A stretch of 64,000 nt of DNA from Mytilus edulis (taxonomy: Eukaryota > Mollusca > Bivalvia > Mytilida > Mytilidae), in assembly GCF_963676685.1 (NCBI RefSeq), contig NC_092345.1, positions 31,457,585 to 31,521,584 of the forward strand, written 5' to 3'. Under the pieces are notes generated by a model that made no database searches, had not been told where the DNA came from, and saw only the letters and a list, made by a program, of their open reading frames with translations. A program made the translations under genes and the position numbers. The stretch's first letter is position 1. Every line of letters begins with the position of its first letter. Below are positions 55,996 to 64,000 of this stretch, piece after piece.

Positions 55996-56555
55996 GGGCT
56001 GACAAATGTTTATCTGACAGTATGCATAGGTGTACATCAATTCACAATGAATCGACATTTACATAATATTATTATAAATGAAAGTGTATTTTTGTATCTA
56101 AATTCATCACAATTTGCAAAAAGCAAAGTGAAATATGTCAAGAAGATGACGAAAAATGGTGTTCTGGTAAAATAATGATGAAAAGCAAAGCAATATCGAA
56201 AGGGAATAATAAATCATGTTAGAGTAGCAGGTGAGAAAGGATGGCATCATCTTTTTTTTTGTGATGTTTAAGGTTATGTATAACATATATCATTAATATT
56301 TCGACTACTTTCAGTAATTTGATGTGTTTTACTCTGACTTGTAGAGGAAATTGTACAAATGGTATAAACTACAGAAAAAGACTATTGAAATAAGGGAAAA
56401 CGTGTTTAAAGGAATATCATAATAAGCATGCCTAGTAATAATTCAAAATGAATAATGGTAGAGTTAAAATAAAAAAACTTTCATAAACTGAGCGATTTGT
56501 TCCTTTTAAAAGACATAGGGACGAGTTTATGTTGATTTTAATATTAAGAAAGTCA
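55996..56555. other. Upstream region of the B-box pseudogene, nothing recognised
   Basis: AT-rich. It should hold the 5' intron and untranslated exon implied by the acceptor at about 55,960, but no donor could be chosen. Confidence 0.35.
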
Positions 56556-57115
56556 TCAAATAAACTCATCATAGATACCAGGATTCAATTTTAATATTTA
56601 GGCCAGACGCGCGTCAAATAAAGTACGAAGTTGAAGAGCATTGAGGACCAAAAATTACTAAAAGTTTTGCCAAATACAGCTAAGGTAATCTATTCCTGAG
56701 GTAGAAAAAACTTAGTATTCCAAAAATTCAAAGTTTTGTTGACAGTCAATTTATAATTATGAACAAATCAATGATAACTCAAATCAACACAGAAGTGCTG
56801 ACTACTGGGCTGGTGATATACCCTCGAAGAAATAAATATTCAACATCAGTGGCATCGACCCAGTGGTTGTAAATAAACTCATCATAGATACCAGGTTTCA
56901 AATTTAACATTTACGCCAGACGCACGTTTCGTCTACACAAGACTCATCAGTGACGCTCGAATCAAAAAATGTAAAAAATTGTCAAATAAAGTACGGTGTT
57001 GAAGAGCATTGAGCACCAATAATTACTAAAAGTTTTGCCAAATACAGCTAAGGTAATCTATTCCTGAGGTAGAAAAGCCTTAGTATTTCAAAATTTCAAA
57101 GTTTTGTTAACAGTC
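56555..57115 (+). repeat. Interspersed repeat R4, two direct copies
   Basis: 'actcatcatagataccagg' starts copies near 56,563 and 56,878. Both continue with 'gaagagcattga', 'ttactaaaagttttgccaaa' and 'gctaaggtaatctattcctg'. The first lacks ~56 bp around 'gtttcgtctacacaagactc' present in the second. Between them is 'cacagaagtgctgactactg', which recurs at 58,218. Confidence 0.75.
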
Positions 57116-57310
57116 AAAAGTAAAATCACAAAAATACTGAACTCAGAGGAAAATGAAATCGTAAAGTCCCTAATCACATGGCAAAACAAAACACATCAAA
57201 AACGAATGGACAATTACTGTCATATTCCTGACTTGGTACAGGCATTTTCAAATGTAGAAAATGGTGGATTAAATCTGGTTTTATAGCGCTAAACCTCTCA
57301 CGTTGTTGAC
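57116..57310 (-). repeat. R1/R2-related repeat fragment
   Basis: 'attcctgacttggtacaggc' and the flanking 'aatggtggattaaatctggt' resemble the middle of R1/R2 in the minus orientation. Confidence 0.5.
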
Positions 57311-58200
57311 AGTCTCATCAAATCCCGTTATATTTACCATGATGCGTGAACTAAACAGACATAATAAATAAAATAGTCAAAATATGGGTACAGCAGTCAT
57401 CATCGTATAACAATTTTAAAAGGAACAATTTACATCTATCTACAAACACATTCATTGATTGGCGTGTCTCACGTCAGAAAATTTTATACGTCACATATTT
57501 TTGTCGTTCAATGTTTATACAAACAATTTTAAAATTTCACATGGGCAATGTTAGCATACAGGGTTAAAAAATCTAAAATAAGTCAGAATTTATTTCAGAA
57601 ATAGACCGAGATTTAAAATAGTCCAAAATTTCTATTGAATTTATAAGAATCCACAAATAGTTCATTCCACTGCGCGATTGAATAATTTTGACGTTTGTGG
57701 TTCAACATATTTTCTAATTCATAATAGAAATATATCATAATGACATGTTATAGAACAATAGCATACTGACAAGACCTTTTAAAGTACAGAGTCACATTAT
57801 AAGAAATAAAGAAACACAAAAAGTCGCATATACAAAACACACCAGCAAAAATGAAAGATACATTTGTAATACCAACACATTGACGGGATGTTTAAGTACC
57901 GTGCCACGTTAAATGGATAACACATAAAGCATTCCAACAGTAAAAGTAATATAAATAATAGATCAAAGACAAATGAAAGAACAATATAACACGCTGTTAA
58001 GATGATAAACAACATCAGTACGCAGAATCTATACATCAAGACTATCATGTATTATTTGTGAAGTTGATACGGAATATATTTATCAACAAGGTCTTGGTAC
58101 CTTCCAATGAACTTTTTTTTTTGAAAAAGGACAAGACATTCTTTGACACACCCCTGGTTCGTCAACTTTCGGCTCAGACACTTTATAATTATGAACATAT
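57311..58200. other. AT-rich intergenic DNA
   Basis: No supported gene or bounded repeat. Confidence 0.35.
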
Positions 58201-58262
58201 CAATGATAACTCAAATCAACACAGAAGTGCTGACTACTGGGCTGGTGATACCCTCGGGGAAA
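58201..58262 (+). repeat. Repeat fragment shared with 56.79 kb
   Basis: 'caatgataactcaaatcaac' and 'gtgctgactactgggctggt' match 56,768-56,822. The 111-codon ORF across it is a repeat reading. Confidence 0.6.
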
Positions 58263-58769
58263 TAAATCTCCATCAAACCATACTAAGTCGTCTCTGTACT
58301 GAGTTTTATATTATTTACAGCATTTTTTCCAGCCTGTATTGCGAGTTGGTGTTCATAATTCATGTTTTGGTGTACAGTGACTTTGAATTGTAGTAACATA
58401 TTACAACCTGAATATTGGACGACACAGCATAGGTTGACACAAAATGAATGTGGTCAAAGAATTGAAATTGGTCTTGTACCTATTATGATCTATTATGGTC
58501 CAATATCCAAAATCGAAGTACATTGTTAGAATCAGCCCAAGAATTACATTTTTGATACTTATTAACTATTCCATTTCTGTTCAAAGGGAAACAACTTATC
58601 CTTCTGAATGACACCGCTTGTTGACTATACCTCATCACAATATTTCTGAACGCCTCATTTGACTTTATCGCACCATAGGAAAATAAGTTCGATGAGATCG
58701 ATTGAACACTGACGCTATGAGGGGTCAGAAGATTTCAAAGGGGGCATCATGGCGTCCTGTCTTCTATCG

Positions 58770-58940
58770 TTCATATATTCCATGTATGTTGGGCGTTTGA
58801 TTTTTTTGCACTTCAGTGTTGCTGTTGTTCCGTTTGTTTTCCTTTTATAGTTTCCCTCAATTTTAGTTTATAACCCGTTTGTTTTATCTCAATCGATTTA
58901 GGACTTTTGAACAGCGATATACTACTGTTGCCTTAATTTA
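58770..58940 (-). repeat. Interspersed repeat R3, inverted relative to the copies at 59.2 and 60.0 kb
   Basis: 'gttgttccgtttgttttcc' and 'cgatttaggacttttgaaca' are inverses of 'ggaaaacaacgaaacaac' and 'tgttcaaaagtcataaa' at 59,260-59,360 and 60,075-60,170. Confidence 0.7.
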
Positions 58941-59023
58941 TAATAGTAGTTTAGTATTGTTTAATTTAGATAATTTATAAAACGAAATGAACAGGAAAAG
59001 TTCGCTGTGCTAGAAAATTCGTT

Positions 59024-60648
59024 AAATGATTCGGTACTGACCGCTTACGACTCCTTAGATAGTGAGAAAAATCTATACTGGGATTCGAAAAATGGCACAC
59101 CCTTATGGATGTTGACCCACTTTGGATCCGTATGAGGTCAGTAGCAAACCATATTACTTATAGAGGATAGAATGGTGGTAACAACTGAAGATATTTTGAA
59201 AATCTTGACATCCCGGCAGTATAATACATTTTGTTCGATAAGGGCAACATTAATATACCGCTGTTCAAAAGTCATAAACCGATTGAGAGAAAACAAATCT
59301 TGTTTACAAACCAAAACCGAGGGAAACACATCAACTATAAGAGGAAACAACGAAACAACAGAAACACTGAAATGCAACCTAAAAACAAACGATAATTTAA
59401 CACACAGAAACAAACCATAAGATAAGAACTGCAATTTTCCTGACTTCGTTCAGGACATTTTAAGAAAAATAGTGTGAACTGTTTTTTTCTGGGCTAGCCA
59501 AACCGCGCACTTTTATGGTAAGGTTAAATATAACCCTTAAATAATAACATTACATGACAGGACTACAGTGCAAATACATGCAAAAACATTCAGGACAGAG
59601 GAATACAGAAGTCAGTTTGGGTATTCAGTATAAAGATGGGAGAATTTCATCATCCTTCCTTTTGTTGATACGAAAGAAGAGACGGACGAATTTTTGATTT
59701 TCTAAAATCTGATATTTCGTGACTGATGTAGGGGCATATACGTGGGATCCCATTATTTACTATGTGAATCATGAAAAAAGAACTACAATATGCCTGCATA
59801 TTCATACATTTTGTATTACTTAAAATTATCTGTCAAATGATTCGGTACTGACCGCTTACGACTCCTTAGATAGTGAGAAAAATCTATACTGGGATTCGAA
59901 AAATGGCACATCCTTATGAATGTTGACCCACTTTGGATCCGTAGGAGGTCAGTAGCAAACCATATTACTTATAGAGGATAGAATGGCGGTAACAACTGAA
60001 GATATTTTGAAAATCTTGACATCCCGGCAGTATAATACATTTTGTTCAATAAAGGCAACATTAATATACCGCTGTTCAAAAGTCATAAATCGATTGAGAG
60101 AAAACAAATCTTGTTTACAAACCAAAACCGAGGGAAACACATCAACTATAAGAGGAAAACAACGAAACAACAGAAACACTGAAATGCAACCTAAAACAAA
60201 CGATAATTTAACACACAGAAACAAACCATAAGATAAGAACTGCCATTTTTTTTTTACTTCGTTCAGGACATTTTAAGAAAAATAGTGTGAACTTATTTTT
60301 TGGCTAGCCAAACCGCGCACTTTTATGGTAAGGTTAAATATAACCCTTAAATAATAACATTACATGACAGTACTACAGCGCAAATACATGCAAAAACATT
60401 CAGGACAGAGGAATACAGAAGTCAGTTTGGATATTCAGTATAAAGATGGGAGAATTTCATCATCCTTCCTTTTGTTGATACCAAAGAATAGACGGACGAA
60501 TTTTTGATTTTCTAAAATCTGATATTTCGTGACTGATGTAGGGGCATATACGTGGGATCCCATTATTTACTATGTGAATCGTGAAAAAGAACTACAATAT
60601 GCCTGCCTATTCATACATTTTGTATTACTTAAAATTATCTGTCAAAAG
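59024..60648 (+). repeat. 811-bp tandem duplication (two copies)
   Basis: 'aaatgattcggtactgaccg' begins copies at about 59,024 and 59,835. They agree closely to 'ttaaaattatctgtcaaa' at about 59,834 and 60,647, with scattered substitutions and small indels. Each copy contains repeat R3, whose 82-codon ORF (TTEDILKILTSRQYNTF) is a familiar-looking repeat translation rather than a gene. Confidence 0.85.
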
Positions 60649-60775
60649 GTGTTCTGCAAGGATCATCAGTCATTTACCTTTCATTTGATACCTAAATAAC
60701 CAAGATGTATTCCACATAGTTTGATATTAGCTATTTTGTTTTAAAGATGTACTATTTTCCAGCACTAGTAGCAAT
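60648..60775 (+). mobile_element. Degraded fragment of the 471-bp MITE family
   Basis: 'aaaggtgttctgcaaggatc', 'ctttcatttgatacctaa' and 'gatgtactattttccagca' align with 28,366-28,500. The terminus is not preserved. Confidence 0.6.
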
Positions 60776-61979
60776 ATCTAAGTCTCAAACGGTCATTCTG
60801 GTCTGATCAAGTCTGAATCGACTGGATTTACTGCTAGAGAAAAAAAAAACTTTTTCAGACTTTCAGACGCTGTCACGATTTACCGTGTTACGTTCATACA
60901 GTCATATCAAGATAAACAAGAAAGATTGTGCTTGCGTCCGATTACGACATGTTCAGATCAAAGGTAAAATGCTGTTCAGATTTTGTATTATCGTGTTCAG
61001 TCGTATCAAGATTTAAAATATTCGCATGCAAATTATGTTCTTTTTGACCGGGGTTGATTTGATCTTACCAAGCCTACTTATATTATGTTGTAAATAATTC
61101 TGCTATAACCAGTGTTATTGGTCGTTTTTAACTTGCAGTGGAGTGAGCGTGTTTTTTTTTTGTTCCGTGTCGAAGCCCTTGCTTTTACTTTGAGATAATG
61201 AAAAACAGTTGGGTTTTTTTTTTACTGTATACTGATTTTGTGTCATGCATGGATCCTTTGTTTTTCTATTTTATGTTTTAATGCACGCTGTTTAACCAAA
61301 TATAAAGTATTTATATTTGGTTAAATGCTCTATCTATTTTGAACATATGTGTAAATAATTGAGCACATCCAAATATGTACACTTCAACATTAACTGTTAC
61401 TTTCTAAATACAATAGAACATACACAAGTTTAGATACTGAATGGCGCAGTTAGACCACCTTAAAATTTTATTATCCCAATACAATACAATATGTATTTGA
61501 TCTGGTCCATCAAACTAAAATAATAAAGTCCATCAAAACACAAAGATACGCTGCCATGTAGAATCTTTGACAAATCATGTTCTGCAAGAAAATAATCTAC
61601 AAAATAAATACAACACATTTAAATGCTGTTCTTTATAAAACTTGAATACAATTTTTTTGTAAACAAAAAAATAGATAAATAAATAAACTTCTACCTATCT
61701 ATATAACGTGCGATTAAGTGTGGTCACTACCCAGTCCTCGGTAACTAAAATAAACCGTGCAATTTACTTTTATACTGACCGCCAAACCGGTTAACGGCAA
61801 TAGTTATACATCTTATACAAAATCCCAATTATAAAATTAATGCACAATCTTTCAAATTCATTCCGCATTCCGCACATAAATTCATTTATCATGAATAAAT
61901 TATATTGAACATTTCAATTTTTTTCAAGTACAAATATATAGATACAGATATCATGTTTGATTTAACAGTAATGTTTCCT
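60776..61979. other. AT-rich intergenic DNA 3' of the intact B-box gene
   Basis: Contains a T-run-rich stretch at 61,145-61,225 and AT-rich pairing around 61,300-61,325. No gene recognised. The 3' UTR of the gene that ends at 61,980 lies at its right edge, without an obvious nearby polyadenylation signal. Confidence 0.35.
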
Positions 61980-63626
61980 TTAATAGGTTTGATAAATATT
62001 GATTGTTTCACAATCGTTGTTTATCACTAACAGTTCTCTTGTTTCAAAGTTGAAAGATAAATCGCCTGGTTTCTTGATATCATCGTTTTCCGTCAGTACA
62101 ATCTGTGTCTGTCCATCACCAGATATTCTGTGTATATTGTTGGATAAATATCCTGCTACATAAACATCACCATGATCATCTACTGTTACACCACTAGGAC
62201 ATTTCAGGTCAGAGCTGTTACATATCTCTCGTTCTTCTCCATCCGCTGCTATGAAGTAGACTTTACTTTTAGTAACGTCTGTACAATAGACATCACCATC
62301 TTTGTTGGCACATATATCACATGGATCAAACGTTGTTTTTATCGTATTTATAACTTTACCACTAATATTCATAATAGTTAAAGTTTTGGGTTGATTTTCG
62401 ACCCAGATCTTATCTTTTACACTGGTGATTCCATAACAATGTCCTCTTACTTTAAGTTTTCTTCCAGGTTTAAATAAGTTAAGGTCAATGATCTGGATAC
62501 CTCCATAACCTGATGATACTAAAGCATGAGTATTGTCATACAAGCTCATATGTTCTATTTTATAATCAACTTGTATTACTTTTGGGTTGGAGCCATCAAG
62601 TTCACAAACATAAAGGTTATTCTGTGAAAATTGACTAAGGAGTAACCTATTACCTGGAATAAAGCACCCTCTATAAACGCGCACACCATCACCTAATCTT
62701 GTGGTCTTAAATGAATTTGTCAACGATAACTTTCTCTGTTCTCCGACCATAAACTGACATTGTTGGTCAATATCTAGTACAGATATTGGTGCTTGGACAT
62801 TCTCTATATCTATTGTACCCAAGTCTGAGTGTTCATTTTGTATGTTTGACTCTAACCCTGATGGATGATACGTAAGTGTCGGAACAGTAGCTGTTTGAAT
62901 ATCTCTGATTTCCAATTCTTGTTGGTGAGTTTTCGCATCTAGAAATTTTACTGCCTTGAATAAGTGAATTTCAGATGCATATTGCTTCAGAGATATGATA
63001 TCTTTTTTCCATGCGGATAGTGAGTCGTAGCTTAATTGGACGCTATTTATAATTTGGGACACCGTCTCGTCACACTGTTCATACTTATTATCAATGTCCT
63101 TATGTATATTTGATTCTAACTTGTCTAAATGGGCGATAAATTTCAGTTTCATTTCCGTCACAGTTTTCGTGATTTTGCTTCGATTTGTTTTCAAATCTTC
63201 AAGTATTGTCTCATTTCGACTCAGTATGTTTTCTGTAACTTGGCTTAGGTTGCCAATTCTTTTCTCTAGGTCCGAAATAGCAGTGCTATGTTTTACGTTT
63301 TTGGCAGCCTTTTCGACTGAAATGATAGGATTACAATTAGGATGTGATACCGGTACACATGAATCGCAGATCACCGTGTCATGTTGACAGCAGTAAAGTA
63401 TGATCTTTTGATCGGGATGATTCTCGCAGTTCTTGGACAATGTAAGAAGAGAAGAACTGAGTTCTTGTATTTCTTTCATTGGTACTATCTTGTGAGGTGG
63501 GTACATTCTTTCATGAACTCTAGCACATGTTTTACAAACTTGCTCACTACAATCACTGCACCAGGAATCGGCTATTATGTCTTCTTTACCACGCTGACAG
63601 CCGACACAAAATATACTGTCTGCCAT
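61980..63626 (-). CDS. RING-less TRIM-like protein: two B-boxes, coiled coil, C-terminal beta-propeller
   Basis: ATG 63,626 opens a 548-residue single coding exon; it lies just after acceptor 'tttctcatgttacag', implying an upstream untranslated exon. B-box 1 uses C7, C10, C23, C26, C31, C34, H38 and H45. B-box 2 uses C67, H70, C79, H82, C87, C90, H95 and C98. A coiled coil covers about 112-225. From about 290 to the end are NHL-like blades with motifs such as DPCDICANKDGDVYCTD and CPSGVTVDDHGDVYVAG. There is no RING finger, so E3 ligase activity is not expected from this protein alone. Such TRIM2/TRIM56-like genes are greatly expanded in bivalves and are often proposed to act in innate immunity; function here is inferred. 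All expected zinc ligands are present and the frame is intact. Confidence 0.9.
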   Translation of the reverse strand: MADSIFCVGCQRGKEDIIADSWCSDCSEQVCKTCARVHERMYPPHKIVPMKEIQELSSSLLTLSKNCENHPDQKIILYCCQHDTVICDSCVPVSHPNCNPIISVEKAAKNVKHSTAISDLEKRIGNLSQVTENILSRNETILEDLKTNRSKITKTVTEMKLKFIAHLDKLESNIHKDIDNKYEQCDETVSQIINSVQLSYDSLSAWKKDIISLKQYASEIHLFKAVKFLDAKTHQQELEIRDIQTATVPTLTYHPSGLESNIQNEHSDLGTIDIENVQAPISVLDIDQQCQFMVGEQRKLSLTNSFKTTRLGDGVRVYRGCFIPGNRLLLSQFSQNNLYVCELDGSNPKVIQVDYKIEHMSLYDNTHALVSSGYGGIQIIDLNLFKPGRKLKVRGHCYGITSVKDKIWVENQPKTLTIMNISGKVINTIKTTFDPCDICANKDGDVYCTDVTKSKVYFIAADGEEREICNSSDLKCPSGVTVDDHGDVYVAGYLSNNIHRISGDGQTQIVLTENDDIKKPGDLSFNFETRELLVINNDCETINIYQTY

Positions 63627-63659
63627 ACTGTAACATGAGAAATACAAAGCGTAAGCATT

Positions 63660-64000
63660 AAACTGTTAACAAAATATAAATATATATAAACAAGTATAAA
63701 TTGAAAACAACGTTCAAACCTAAATTGATCACAAGGTGTAACAATATGGATCTCTATATTAGTTTTATGCCAAGTAGAAAACAATAAACCTGTGGCAAGG
63801 ATAGTAAACAACAACATGAGGTGCTAATTTTTATACACCATATCCGGATTTCGATAATTAATGTCTCTTCAGTGATGTTAGGGATCGAAAAGTATTTGGA
63901 AGGCGTTTGAGTGTGCCGCAAACCAGGGTCCCTTTTCCATGCCCTGATGGTTAGATTAGGGTCCCTTTTTCATGTCCTGTTGGTTAGAACATTGTCACTT
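63660..64000. other. Upstream region of the intact B-box gene; start of a ~35-bp tandem repeat
   Basis: 63,660-63,920 shows nothing recognisable. From about 63,927, 'agggtccctttt.catg.cctg.tggttaga' occurs twice and runs to the window edge. Confidence 0.5.

Noticed and set aside
59172..60231. 82-codon ORFs in both copies of the 811-bp duplication and their long minus-strand shadows
   Set aside because: They are readings of dispersed repeat R3; differences between copies include frame-shifting indels.
63094..63638. Plus-strand ORFs opposite the intact B-box gene
   Set aside because: They are antisense shadows of the minus-strand coding exon.

Overview
The window looks like nuclear DNA of a bivalve mollusc, most likely a marine mussel (Mytilus or a relative). 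This rests on the AT-rich, intron-rich layout, animal genes with spliced exons (a synapse-associated protein 1 homologue, a stomatin, and RING-less TRIM-like B-box proteins of the kind expanded in bivalves), and a dense mix of short interspersed repeats, tandem-core 'pearl/HINE-like' elements and MITEs typical of bivalve genomes. No tRNA, rRNA, CRISPR or bacterial-type operon was seen. Species assignment is inference; no database was searched.

Layout. 1-6.4 kb is repeats: three elements with tandem-repeat cores and hairpin ends, including an 8-copy 166-bp array. A lone candidate exon lies at 6.44-6.58 kb (minus). At 7.1-11.2 kb a tandem-core element is split by a 2.8-kb internally deleted BEL/Pao retrotransposon with identical 174-bp LTRs, a tRNA-His-type primer site and a perfect 5-bp target duplication. 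Five exons of a SYAP1 homologue run on the minus strand from 24.3 kb down to 13.0 kb, with MITEs and minisatellites in the introns. 26.7-35.2 kb holds a nested repeat complex (167-bp satellite, split by a 3.7-kb segment bounded by identical 471-bp direct repeats, which itself contains a 500-bp-monomer element) plus several short minus-strand ORFs that may be diverged paralogues. 35-45 kb is repeats, microsatellites, MITEs and a decayed LINE. A complete eight-exon stomatin gene lies at 45.36-52.08 kb (plus). Two minus-strand B-box/coiled-coil/beta-propeller paralogues lie at 54.4-56.0 kb (decayed) and 62.0-63.6 kb (intact), with repeats and an 811-bp tandem duplication between them.

The host genes are functionally unrelated neighbours: a BSD-domain protein, a lipid-raft scaffold and RING-less TRIM proteins. 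The main interest is in the mobile DNA. One terminal architecture is paired with different tandem cores, nested insertions give a relative time order, several MITEs have readable target duplications, and a 3.7-kb block is bounded by identical MITE-like direct repeats.
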